From an uncultured Prevotellaceae bacterium (GTDB lineage: Bacteria; Bacteroidota; Bacteroidia; Bacteroidales; Bacteroidaceae): 64,000 nucleotides of DNA. The notes under the pieces were generated by a model. The model searched no databases. It was not told the DNA's origin and saw only the letters and a list, made by a program, of their open reading frames with translations. The stretch is taken from positions 1 to 64,000 of the forward strand of contig ONAG01000013.1 in assembly GCA_900315745.1 (NCBI GenBank), in the 5' to 3' direction. Of this stretch, positions 1-7,959 are shown one piece after another. The position numbers were made by a program, and so were the translations under genes. How positions within the stretch are numbered: the first letter of the stretch is position 1; each line of letters begins with the position of its first letter.

Positions 1-13
1 ATTTGAGTGTCAT
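1..13 (-). CDS. Start of a further gene, probably a second ABC-2 permease (partial)
   Basis: An ATG on the minus strand at 13-11 begins a reading frame (M-T-L-K) that runs off the window, 6 bases after the stop of the permease gene at 20. YbhFSR-type export operons usually carry two permease genes in tandem, so a second permease is the natural guess. Only four codons are visible, so this rests on spacing and operon logic. Confidence 0.35.
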
Positions 14-19
14 AGGCGG

Positions 20-1078
20 TTATTCCAAGCGGGTTTTGAATTTCACGAGTGCTATCGTCAGAAAAAATACGGTCATGGCTATGAGGACTGTCACCTCTTT
101 CATCACTTCTCCGATGCCCACTCCCATTATCATCAGCTTGCGCATGGCTTCTATGTAGTATTTGGGTGGTATGATGGCAGAGAGCCATTGCAGCACGGTG
201 GGCATCGACTCCACAGGAAACATCATGCCCGAGAGCATCACCACTGGCATGAGCAGCAACAAGGCGGAGGCGAGCAGTGCCACAAGTTGGCTCTTGGCGA
301 TGTTGGAAATGAGCAGACCAAGAGAGAGTGCCAACAAGATATATAAGGTGGAGACTGCAAGAATCCAAAACAATGAGCCTGAAAGGGGCACGCCGAGAAC
401 GTAGCGCGCCATCAGCAGGATGACGATGAGGATGGCGAAGGCGAGAATGAGATAGGGCACAGCCTTGGCGATGATCACCATCAAGGGCCTGATGGGGGAT
501 ACAAGAAGGACTTCCATCGTGCCTCGTTCTTTCTCCTTGACGATGCTTATAGAGGTCATCATGGCGCAAATCAACATGAGAATCATGCCCATTACGGCTG
601 GCACGAAGTTGTATGCTGATTTCATTTGTGGGTTGTAGAGCATCTTTGTGTTGACGACGCCTCCTTGCATGTTTGTTATCACGGATTGGGCGTAAGCTGT
701 CCATTGTTGCGCCATGTTTGGGTCGGAACCATCTACGATGAATTGCAGACCTGACTTCTTGCTTGCAAAATCTTTGGCGAAGACGAGTGCCATGTCGGCT
801 TTCTGGTTGCGTATGATGTGCTCTGCCTCCTGTGGTGTTGCCACAGCCTTTACGATTGTGAAATATTCCGATTGTGAAAGACGTTCCACGGCTTGTTGTG
901 TCAGATGGTCCATTTGTGACGTTACCACCACAGTGCGAACGTTTTTCACATCTGTCGTGATGGCGAAACCAAGAATGAGCATCATCGCAATCGGCATGCC
1001 GAAGAGGATGAGCATGGTGCGCTTGTCACGCAAGATGTGCTTCCCTTCCTTGATGACAAATGATATAAACTGCTTCAT
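20..1078 (-). CDS. ABC-2 type transporter permease (YbhS/YbhR-like)
   Basis: Inner-membrane subunit of an ABC exporter, about 352 residues. It has the ABC-2 layout: one N-terminal membrane segment (FGMPIAMMLILGFA), a long extracytoplasmic region of about 140 residues, then a cluster of five hydrophobic segments containing KEKERGTMEVLLVSPI, the coupling-helix signature of the family. An ATG at 1108 would overlap the upstream ATPase gene. I prefer the ATG at 1078 because a purine-rich GGAAG site lies just before it and the protein then starts MKQFISF. It should pair with the double ATPase encoded immediately upstream. The substrate is unknown; drugs or other toxic compounds are usual for this family. 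Confidence 0.9.
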   Translation of the reverse strand: MKQFISFVIKEGKHILRDKRTMLILFGMPIAMMLILGFAITTDVKNVRTVVVTSQMDHLTQQAVERLSQSEYFTIVKAVATPQEAEHIIRNQKADMALVFAKDFASKKSGLQFIVDGSDPNMAQQWTAYAQSVITNMQGGVVNTKMLYNPQMKSAYNFVPAVMGMILMLICAMMTSISIVKEKERGTMEVLLVSPIRPLMVIIAKAVPYLILAFAILIVILLMARYVLGVPLSGSLFWILAVSTLYILLALSLGLLISNIAKSQLVALLASALLLLMPVVMLSGMMFPVESMPTVLQWLSAIIPPKYYIEAMRKLMIMGVGIGEVMKEVTVLIAMTVFFLTIALVKFKTRLE

Positions 1079-1100
1079 TTCATTCTTCCTTTTCCTTTGT

Positions 1101-2561
1101 TCAATCACTGCTTCTTGTAGCTTGGCGTGCCAAATAAGTAAACACGTGGTTCATGTCGGGCTGATGATATTCTTCCTTGAGTGCTTTTGGGGTGCCCATA
1201 GCCTTTATCTTGCCATCTACCATGATGGAGATGCGGTCGCAGTATTCTGCCTCGTCCATATAGTGGGTGGTGACGAAGACTGTGATGCCACGGTCGGCTG
1301 CCTCGTAGATTAGTTCCCAAAACTGACGACGGGTGGCAGGGTCAACACCACCTGTTGGTTCGTCGAGGAAAACTATGCCCGGCTCGTGGAATATCGATAC
1401 GGAGAAGGCGAGCTTCTGTTTCCATCCCAATGGCAGGGAGGACACGAGTGTGTTCTTGTGGTCGGCGAATTGCAATCGTTCCAACAGCTCGTCGGTCTTG
1501 TGGGATATTTCCTTGTCGTCCATGCCATATATCCCAGCAAAGAGACGGATGTTTTCTGCCACGGTCAGGTCTTCATAGAGTGAGAATTTCTGTGACATGT
1601 ATCCGATGTGCTTCTTGATTTGCTCGTATTCAGTACGTATGTCGTAACCTACAACTTTTCCAGTGCCGCTCGTTGGTTGGTTAAGACCGGTGAGGATATG
1701 CATGGCGGTGGTCTTGCCTGCACCATTGGCACCGAGAAAACCGAATATCTCTCCTCTCTTCACAGTGAAGCTGATGTCGTCAACAGCATGGAATGTGCCG
1801 AATGCCTTCACCAAATGCTCCACCTCAATGACGTTCTCGTTGGTCGATTCCATGACTTTCTCATGGTTGATGCCGGGGGGATTGAAGATGTCGGCAAAAT
1901 CAGTAAGGATTTGGTTTGGCGTGTCTATGCCACGGATTCTTCCATGGTCGAGAAATGCCACTCGCTCGCAACAGCGCACCTCGTCGAGATAGGGGGTGGA
2001 TGCCACGATGGTGATGTCACGCTCCTTGAGCATGGCAAGCATCTCCCATAATTCCTTGCGGCTCACAGGATCTACTCCCGTCGTTGGCTCGTCGAGGAAT
2101 AGCACACTCGGTGAATGTACCAATGCGCAACTAAGGGCGAGCTTCTGTTTCATGCCACCCGACAAGGCTCCTGCACGACGGTCTTTGAATCGCTCTATCT
2201 GGGAATAGATTGCCTTGATGGAGTCGTAACCTTCTTCCACTGTCGTGCCAAATAGCGTGGCGAAGAATTTCAAGTTCTCTTCTACTGTAAGGTCTTGATA
2301 TAGAGAGAACTTGCCAGGCATGTATCCCACTCTCTTGCGTATCTCCGTCTTTTGCTTCACCACGTCGTAACCATCTACCATGGCGGTGCCCTTTTCTGGA
2401 AGTAGCAGCGAGCACAGGATGCGGAACATCGATGTCTTGCCTGCTCCATCAGGACCTATCAGTCCGAAAATCTCGCCTTTGGAGACGGTGAACGACACGT
2501 CATCGAGTGCCTTTTGCTTGCCGTAACTCTTGCAGACATTCTTCACTTCAATGGCTTGCAT
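1101..2561 (-). CDS. ABC transporter ATP-binding protein with two fused nucleotide-binding domains (YbhF-like)
   Basis: Cytoplasmic ATPase of the exporter, 486 residues carrying two ABC domains in tandem. Domain 1 has Walker A GPDGAGKT (residues 36-43), signature LSGGMKQ and Walker B VLFLDEPTTGVDP. Domain 2 has Walker A GANGAGKT near residue 285 and Walker B IVFLDEPTGGVDP, but its signature is LPLGWKQ instead of LSGGQ, so one composite ATP site may be weak. The fused arrangement followed by ABC-2 permeases and preceded by HlyD and TolC genes matches E. coli ybhGFSR-type systems. It lies 44 bases after hlyD and runs into the permease gene, so one operon is expected. Confidence 0.93.
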   Translation of the reverse strand: MQAIEVKNVCKSYGKQKALDDVSFTVSKGEIFGLIGPDGAGKTSMFRILCSLLLPEKGTAMVDGYDVVKQKTEIRKRVGYMPGKFSLYQDLTVEENLKFFATLFGTTVEEGYDSIKAIYSQIERFKDRRAGALSGGMKQKLALSCALVHSPSVLFLDEPTTGVDPVSRKELWEMLAMLKERDITIVASTPYLDEVRCCERVAFLDHGRIRGIDTPNQILTDFADIFNPPGINHEKVMESTNENVIEVEHLVKAFGTFHAVDDISFTVKRGEIFGFLGANGAGKTTAMHILTGLNQPTSGTGKVVGYDIRTEYEQIKKHIGYMSQKFSLYEDLTVAENIRLFAGIYGMDDKEISHKTDELLERLQFADHKNTLVSSLPLGWKQKLAFSVSIFHEPGIVFLDEPTGGVDPATRRQFWELIYEAADRGITVFVTTHYMDEAEYCDRISIMVDGKIKAMGTPKALKEEYHQPDMNHVFTYLARQATRSSD

Positions 2562-2575
2562 CTGAGCTTTTTGTT

Positions 2576-2603
2576 AATTGTTGATTGTCAATTGTTGATT
2601 GTT
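2576..2603. repeat. Two tandem 14-bp units in the hlyD-ATPase gap
   Basis: Two copies of AATTGTTGATTGT followed by C or T (2576-2589 and 2590-2603) differ only in the last base. The sequence sits in the 44-base gap between the HlyD and ATPase genes, so it is transcribed as a spacer. I see no hairpin in it. From memory, similar AACAATTGACAATT-type spacer repeats are common between Bacteroidales genes. Confidence 0.7.
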
Positions 2604-2605
2604 TG

Positions 2606-3580
2606 TCAAAACTTCACCTCTCCATACATGCCTATTTTTGCATAGCCGTCGTTCTTGATGGCTATCTTTACTGCATATACGAGGTCGGCGCGCTCATCGT
2701 CTGTGACTATTGTCTTGGGGGTGAATTCGCTGCGACTCGAAATCCATGAGATGGTGCCATCATAGGCTTTCTTCTGTCCGTTGCCATAGTCGGCGAAAAC
2801 ATTCACCTTTTGTCCAACCTTGATGTTCTGCAACTGTGCCGAGGTGACGTATGCACGCATGAACATGTTCTGTGTGTCGGCTATCTTGAACAGGGGTTTG
2901 CCAGTGGTGACAAATTCACCTGGTTCCACATATTTCTCAAGTACGGTGCCTGTGAAAGGTGCCGTGATTTCAGTATTGGCTATCTGGTCTTCTATCTGGC
3001 GTATCTGTGCCTCAAGACCTGCCACTTGGGAGTCGATGCCGTCTATTTGTGCGCTGATGCCTGCATTTTGGTCTGCCAGACTGGCGTTGTTGCTGCGTAT
3101 CTGGTCGCTGGTGGCTTCCAATTGCTTTTCTAACACCTTTATTTGGTAATTGATGTCATCGAGCTGCTTTCGTGGTACGGCACCATCTCTCACAAGTTCC
3201 GTGAAGCGTTGTCTTTCACGCTGTGCGTTGGCTATCTGTTGTCTTATGGATGCCACTTGTCTCTCCAAATCGAGTTGTCGGCTGTTGTTGGCTTTCCTCG
3301 ACGATGCCATTTGGCGTTTGTTTGCATTTAGCTGGCCACGGGTGGTCTCAAGTTGTTCTTTCTTCAACTGTAGTTGGATGGCATCGATGCGTCCTACGAC
3401 ATTGCCGTTTTCCACTTGCTCTCCCTCGGCTACGTTGAATAGCTTCAGTTCTCCTGTTGATTTGGCAGACACGGTGACCTCGGTGGCCTCGAAAGTGCCT
3501 GTGGCATCATATTCCTTCTCTTTGTTTCCGCAAGCTACCATGATGATGGCAATACTTGCAAGGGATAATATCTTTTTCAT
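2606..3580 (-). CDS. HlyD-family periplasmic adaptor lipoprotein
   Basis: Membrane-fusion subunit of the efflux pump, 324 residues. The N terminus is a lipoprotein signal peptide with cleavage before C17 (IMVAC-GNKEKEY), so it should be lipid-anchored rather than held by a membrane helix. It has the biotinyl-lipoyl half-motif (VSAKSTGELKLFNVAEGEQV), a long coiled coil at about residues 75-200 with many Q, R and D residues, the second half-motif (ITAPFTGTVLEKYVEPGEFV), and a beta-barrel domain. It would bridge the ABC permeases and the TolC-type channel encoded upstream. The gap to tolC is 92 bases, and no separate promoter is evident there. Confidence 0.93.
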   Translation of the reverse strand: MKKILSLASIAIIMVACGNKEKEYDATGTFEATEVTVSAKSTGELKLFNVAEGEQVENGNVVGRIDAIQLQLKKEQLETTRGQLNANKRQMASSRKANNSRQLDLERQVASIRQQIANAQRERQRFTELVRDGAVPRKQLDDINYQIKVLEKQLEATSDQIRSNNASLADQNAGISAQIDGIDSQVAGLEAQIRQIEDQIANTEITAPFTGTVLEKYVEPGEFVTTGKPLFKIADTQNMFMRAYVTSAQLQNIKVGQKVNVFADYGNGQKKAYDGTISWISSRSEFTPKTIVTDDERADLVYAVKIAIKNDGYAKIGMYGEVKF

Positions 3581-3672
3581 ATTTTCTGTGGTTTCTTCTG
3601 GGTTGTCATGTGGATTTTTACAACATATTGGATTCTAATGTGTGATAGGGGCGCTAAGAATTCTTGCTTGGA

Positions 3673-4992
3673 TTAAAGGTTGGTGGTGAACTTGTTGTCG
3701 TAAATCTGCTTTAGCATCTCTATCTCGTGAATGGATTGCTGCACCTTGGCGGAATTCTCTTGGTTGATTTCACGCACAAGGTCGTTTACGTCGATAATGC
3801 CGTGAGAGAGCTTCGATTCTGCAGCCTTGCGTACAGCACTGCGCAGATTTATGATCTCTTCGTCGTCTTCCATCAGTTTCTTGTAGCGCATCACATCCTC
3901 GTTTTGTTGTATTTGCTCCAGACGGTTGTTGAAAAGAAACACCTCGCGGCTGTTTTCTGTCATGTCGCGCTGTATCTGCAACTTCGTCTTGTCGTTCTTG
4001 CGAGTATAGAGGGCTCCGATGTTCCATGTCATTCGCATTCCTATCAAGCCGTTGAGCGACCATTTGTGGCTCATCATGTCTTCAAACATGTTGAAACCGG
4101 GATAACCGTAGAATCCTTGTGCGAACACGCCGAGTTTGGGCATGAGGGCGGCGTCAAGGGCTCGTCCTTGTGCATTGGCAAGGCGCAGTTGAGCATCAAA
4201 CAGATGTAACTCGGGGCGGTTGTTGTTGCTTGAAAGCTCGGTGACGGATGGTTTTTGTGGGTGTGTCACTTCCATTCCGCAGAATGTGCTGAGCATTGTT
4301 TGCAGCATCCGCTTCTGCGACTCCAAATTGGTGTGTTGCTGAACTACATTCAGGCGTTCTGCTTTCACATTCTTTAGGTCGCTCTCTGCAGCAATGCCGT
4401 TTTTCACCATCGAGGTCAATTTCTTCTCGTTGCCTTCAAGCAATGCTTGCAAGTCTTTGTTTAGCGTGATCTGGTCGTTGAGAAGCAACAGGCTGAAATA
4501 CATCTCGTTGACACGCTTGCGAACTTGATATAGGTTTACTTCGGTCTGGGCTGCCTGCACGTTGCCTTGTTCGCGGGCTATGTCTTTCTGGCTGCTTGTC
4601 ATTCCGCCATCATACAACGTCTGCTGTATGTCCACACCCACTCGATATTGGTCTTTCTTCAATCCTTTCATGTCAAGTCCAATCTGCTGGTAGAGTCCTT
4701 GCATTTGGTTGGGAAAGGATGCCACATCACTTTGATAGGTGGCTTGTGCAGTGGCGGATATTTGCGGCAACCAGTTCTTGCCGATGTTCGACACAGTAAG
4801 GTCTGTTGTCTTCGCTATGAGTTCGTACTGGCGGATTAGCGGATAGTTCTTCTCTGCTGCACTTTGGCATTCTTCCAATGTCTGTGCATTAGACAACGCA
4901 GGCATGGAAAGAAAGGCAAGAGTCATGATTCCTTTTCCAACAGAAAGACTACCGATTTTCATTTTTGCCAATTTGTTGATATCGATTGCCAT
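3673..4992 (-). CDS. TolC-family outer-membrane efflux protein
   Basis: Outer-membrane channel of the tripartite pump, 439 residues. A hydrophobic stretch (IMTLAFLSMPALSNAQ) ends in a likely signal-peptidase I site near residue 37. The mature part begins TLEECQSAAEKNYP, the usual TolC opening, and continues as two helical repeats rich in Q, N and K with the typical GLNDYQ-like region replaced by family-variable sequence. It is the first gene of the operon, and the divergent AraC-type gene is 186 bases away. The start at 4992 gives a long n-region; the ATG for MKIGSL at residue 11 is an alternative. Confidence 0.92.
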   Translation of the reverse strand: MAIDINKLAKMKIGSLSVGKGIMTLAFLSMPALSNAQTLEECQSAAEKNYPLIRQYELIAKTTDLTVSNIGKNWLPQISATAQATYQSDVASFPNQMQGLYQQIGLDMKGLKKDQYRVGVDIQQTLYDGGMTSSQKDIAREQGNVQAAQTEVNLYQVRKRVNEMYFSLLLLNDQITLNKDLQALLEGNEKKLTSMVKNGIAAESDLKNVKAERLNVVQQHTNLESQKRMLQTMLSTFCGMEVTHPQKPSVTELSSNNNRPELHLFDAQLRLANAQGRALDAALMPKLGVFAQGFYGYPGFNMFEDMMSHKWSLNGLIGMRMTWNIGALYTRKNDKTKLQIQRDMTENSREVFLFNNRLEQIQQNEDVMRYKKLMEDDEEIINLRSAVRKAAESKLSHGIIDVNDLVREINQENSAKVQQSIHEIEMLKQIYDNKFTTNL

Positions 4993-5036
4993 CTTCGTTT
5001 TTTTATGTTGTTGTTCTTTTTTTTCTAATTATGTCG

Positions 5037-5044
5037 CAAAGATA
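5037..5044 (-). promoter_or_regulatory. -7 element for the tolC-hlyD-ABC operon
   Basis: The minus strand reads TATCTTTG, an exact match to the Bacteroidetes -7 consensus TAnnTTTG, 45 bases upstream of the tolC start. It faces away from the AraC-gene promoter 100 bases further on. Confidence 0.6.
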
Positions 5045-5142
5045 TGATTTTATTGCTCTATTATGATTATCCATTCTTGTGCTTTTATTATAAATTTGTA
5101 TGATTTTGATGTTTTTCTTGCTGTTTAGTTGGCTCTATTGAC

Positions 5143-5150
5143 TATATTTG
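5143..5150 (+). promoter_or_regulatory. -7 element for the AraC-type regulator gene
   Basis: TATATTTG matches TAnnTTTG and lies 29 bases before the ATG at 5179. A TTCTTG about 22 bases upstream could serve as the -33 box. The pair of divergent promoters makes 5037-5150 the likely control region for both transcripts. Confidence 0.65.
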
Positions 5151-5178
5151 CACATTAATCGTACAAAAGGATAATTTT

Positions 5179-6039
5179 ATGAACATGCTCAAGAACATTA
5201 AATACTTCCCTGTAGATCCTGATATTCTGAAAGTAGTAAGTGGTGAAGGAAGTCAAGTTTTCAGCAATGGCATTTTCAGCATGGTGGTAAACGGCTCTCC
5301 CATACACGGGAATCTCATTCGTGCAGGTAATTTTTATCACATACCGGAGGGACGTATCTTGATAGTACTGGAAGGCAGAGCTAAAGTTCATCTCAATCTT
5401 GAGGAACATCAGATAGAGAAGGGCACTGTGGTTGTCACTGCTCCGGACAACATAATGGAGATGAAGTATTGTTCTGAGGATATGTGTGTCATTGGCATTG
5501 TCCTTAAAGACCAAATCTTTGTGCAAGAGAACATTATTCAAAAGACTACCCCTGAAGAATATGAGGAAATACTGCGCATGGCTTTCTTGCTATGGGATGT
5601 CGCACATCATGTTCCTTTCCGCAACGATACTGTTTGCAGAATGGTAGAGGCTATCGTAAGCAATATTCAGTATATCCATAAGGAAAAACAAAATTCCATA
5701 CAAACACCTCCCACAAGAGGACAACTGCTTTTCCAGCAATTCAAAACTTTGGTGAGCAAGCATTGTGAGCAAGAAAGGAATATTCCTTTCTATGCTGGTC
5801 TGTTGCATGTCACTCCGCATCATCTGTCTTCGGTGATAAGCAAGACAAGTGGTCAAAGCGTGATGTATTGGATCAACAGGGCTGTTACCTTACATGCAAA
5901 GATGTTGCTGAAAACCACAGGATTGATGGGTTATGAAATAGCCGACAGATTGAACTTTCCCAATGCTCCGGCGTTCAACAAGTTTTTTAAACGTGAGACG
6001 GGAATGACGCCCAAGCAATTTCAAAGTAGTGGCACATAA
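5179..6039 (+). CDS. AraC-family transcriptional regulator
   Basis: DNA-binding regulator, 286 residues. The N-terminal half is a cupin-like ligand domain (for example GRILIVLEGRAKVHLNLEEHQ). The C-terminal hundred residues form the double helix-turn-helix of AraC proteins: first HTH around HVTPHHLSSVISKTSGQS, then the second with IADRLNFPNAPAFNKFFKRETGMTPKQF, which is the family signature. Divergent placement beside the tolC operon suggests that it controls that operon. The effector cannot be read from the sequence. Confidence 0.93.
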   Translation: MNMLKNIKYFPVDPDILKVVSGEGSQVFSNGIFSMVVNGSPIHGNLIRAGNFYHIPEGRILIVLEGRAKVHLNLEEHQIEKGTVVVTAPDNIMEMKYCSEDMCVIGIVLKDQIFVQENIIQKTTPEEYEEILRMAFLLWDVAHHVPFRNDTVCRMVEAIVSNIQYIHKEKQNSIQTPPTRGQLLFQQFKTLVSKHCEQERNIPFYAGLLHVTPHHLSSVISKTSGQSVMYWINRAVTLHAKMLLKTTGLMGYEIADRLNFPNAPAFNKFFKRETGMTPKQFQSSGT

Positions 6040-6135
6040 TGTGGGGGTGAACTATCTCTTTATTCTTCCATTGATTATGTTGTTCATGTTACCTACTTAC
6101 TTGCAAAAAAACTTGTACATTTCGGATTATATGAC

Positions 6136-6143
6136 TAATTTTG
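6136..6143 (+). promoter_or_regulatory. -7 element upstream of the membrane-protein/GH43 gene pair
   Basis: TAATTTTG matches TAnnTTTG about 108 bases before the ATG at 6251. The leader also contains a small hairpin, TTGACAG/CTGTCAA with a 4-base loop at 6194-6211. Confidence 0.5.
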
Positions 6144-6250
6144 CAAAATAGATAGTTTTTAAAGTTTTTTGATGCTTGACTGTTGTGTGAAGATTGACAG
6201 CATCCTGTCAAAAGGAAACGGGCAATCCTATAATTTGGCATAATCGTGAT

Positions 6251-6913
6251 ATGACTATGGAAGAAGAGAAGAAAATCAAGAAGCGCAAGCCGAGAATCAA
6301 GTGCAATTACCGTGTGCAACTTTATGAAGATGGCAAATACCATTGGATGTACGACCTTCACTTGTTGAAAAACCCATCTGTGCTTATTGATGTGTACAAG
6401 ATGTTGGGTATTACCATGGTCATCTTTTTCTTCATATTGTTTGTAATTCATTCTTGTTCGGAAGGACTGAATGTCGAAACTTTTGGGACTGTTATAAATA
6501 TAGTTGCAGTAATTGCTGCCATCTTTTTTGTTCTTGGCTTGCTTGGCTATCTGCTCTATGCTGCCATTTCGGGGTGGGTATATACGGTGCATTTCATTTT
6601 GGATGAGAAAGGCGTGGTGCATAAACAGTCGCCAAAAGCCAAGAAGGTCGCAAAAAGGATTGGCTTCCTCACCATGATGGCAGGACTCTTATCACGCAGA
6701 CCAAGTGTGATGGGGTCTGGGGCATTGGCTGCAAGTCGCACCTCCATGAGTTCTGATTTCTCTGTTGTAAGGAAGGTCAAGGCTCTACGTAGGATTAACA
6801 CCATCAAGGTGAATGAACCTTTTGGCAAGAACCGAGTCTATGTCTGCGATGAGGATTTTGACTTTGTCTATGATTATATCTGTTCTCATTGTCCGAAAGC
6901 TAAAATTTTATGA
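6251..6913 (+). CDS. Hypothetical two-TM membrane protein
   Basis: I do not recognise a family. About 220 residues if translation starts at the ATG giving MTMEEEKKIKKRK; the longer frame from 6194 needs a TTG start and adds non-protein-like sequence. A basic N terminus is followed by two hydrophobic segments (MLGITMVIFFFILFVI and INIVAVIAAIFFVLGLLGYLLY), then a cytoplasmic-looking basic domain ending FVYDYICSHCPKAKIL. The stop overlaps the start of the GH43 gene (ATGA), so the two are translationally coupled. Confidence 0.7.
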   Translation: MTMEEEKKIKKRKPRIKCNYRVQLYEDGKYHWMYDLHLLKNPSVLIDVYKMLGITMVIFFFILFVIHSCSEGLNVETFGTVINIVAVIAAIFFVLGLLGYLLYAAISGWVYTVHFILDEKGVVHKQSPKAKKVAKRIGFLTMMAGLLSRRPSVMGSGALAASRTSMSSDFSVVRKVKALRRINTIKVNEPFGKNRVYVCDEDFDFVYDYICSHCPKAKIL

Positions 6914-7926
6914 ATCTATTTTTAAATACTTGTTCCAAATACTTGTGTGCATTCGTTGTCTTGATGTTTTTCCCTTTTTCTAATGCTTTGGGACAAAACC
7001 GCAGGACTATGGATGTGAAGACTCGCCACATGAGCGAGATTCGACTCAGTGACCCTGCCATTCTTGCCGATTCTGCAACTCAGATGTACTACATGACAGG
7101 GACTGGCGGCTTGCTTTATACAAGCAAGGACTTGGAGTACTGGACTGGTCCTTTTGTGGTGACGAAAACCGACTCTACGTCGTGGATGGGGCCACATCCC
7201 ATGATTTGGGCGGCTGAACTCCATAAGTACAACGGAAAATACTACTATTTCGCCACCTTCACCAATAGAGACGTGAAGATTGGAGTGGTTAGGGGAAATG
7301 TGATTGAACGACGTGCAAGTCATGTGCTTGTGAGCGACAAGCCTGATGGACCTTACCTGCCCATGAAGGACAAGACTTATCTGCCAGCCGATCGGCCTAC
7401 GCTTGACGGCACTTTCTGGGTGGATAAGGATGGACTGCCATACATGGTCTTCTGTGGTGAGTGGTTGAGCAATTGGAACGGCACGATGGAGAAGATAAGA
7501 CTAAAAGAGGACCTGAGTGGGAGCGTGGGTGAACCCAAGGTGTTGTTCCGTGCAAGCGATAGTCCCTGGAGCCGAGAAATAGAGGATGGCGTGGAAAAAC
7601 CTAATAAAGTAACTGATGGCCCATTCCTCTTCCGAACAAGCACAGGGCGACTTGGAATGATATGGACAAGTTGGGTGTATAGCACTTACACCCAAGGTGT
7701 TGCTTATTCAGAATCGGGCACTCTTGATGGGCCATGGGTGCAGGAGGAGAAACCCATAACACCTCCTGACTTCGGCCATGGCATGTTGTTCAAGACACTT
7801 GAGGGCAAATGGCTGATGTCTGTGCATAGCCATAAGGACGTGAATGGCAGGTATGTTCGCATACCGCACCTTTTTGAAGTTGATCTTGGTGGCGACAGAC
7901 TTGTCGTTGGAAAAATGATAAGATAG
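6910..7926 (+). CDS. Secreted glycoside hydrolase family 43-like protein
   Basis: Probable five-bladed beta-propeller glycosidase acting on arabinose- or xylose-type side chains, 338 residues. An N-terminal signal peptide (hydrophobic stretch near residues 11-28, ending NALGQ) sends it to the envelope. The GH43 base aspartate is in RLSDPAIL (D48), and the pKa-modulating aspartate is probably in TLDGTFWVD (D166). Where the canonical general acid occurs as EGP, this protein has TDGPFL (D236), so activity may be altered. It overlaps the upstream membrane-protein gene by 4 bases and converges on the reductase gene. Confidence 0.85.
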   Translation: MNLFLNTCSKYLCAFVVLMFFPFSNALGQNRRTMDVKTRHMSEIRLSDPAILADSATQMYYMTGTGGLLYTSKDLEYWTGPFVVTKTDSTSWMGPHPMIWAAELHKYNGKYYYFATFTNRDVKIGVVRGNVIERRASHVLVSDKPDGPYLPMKDKTYLPADRPTLDGTFWVDKDGLPYMVFCGEWLSNWNGTMEKIRLKEDLSGSVGEPKVLFRASDSPWSREIEDGVEKPNKVTDGPFLFRTSTGRLGMIWTSWVYSTYTQGVAYSESGTLDGPWVQEEKPITPPDFGHGMLFKTLEGKWLMSVHSHKDVNGRYVRIPHLFEVDLGGDRLVVGKMIR

Positions 7927-7959
7927 AGGACCCTTCTTGTGTAACCTCTTTTGGGGCTT

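Noticed and set aside
6089..6622. 177-codon minus-strand frame opposite the membrane-protein gene
   Set aside because: Composition and lack of motifs mark it as a shadow of the plus-strand gene; the plus strand has a promoter and coupled GH43 start.
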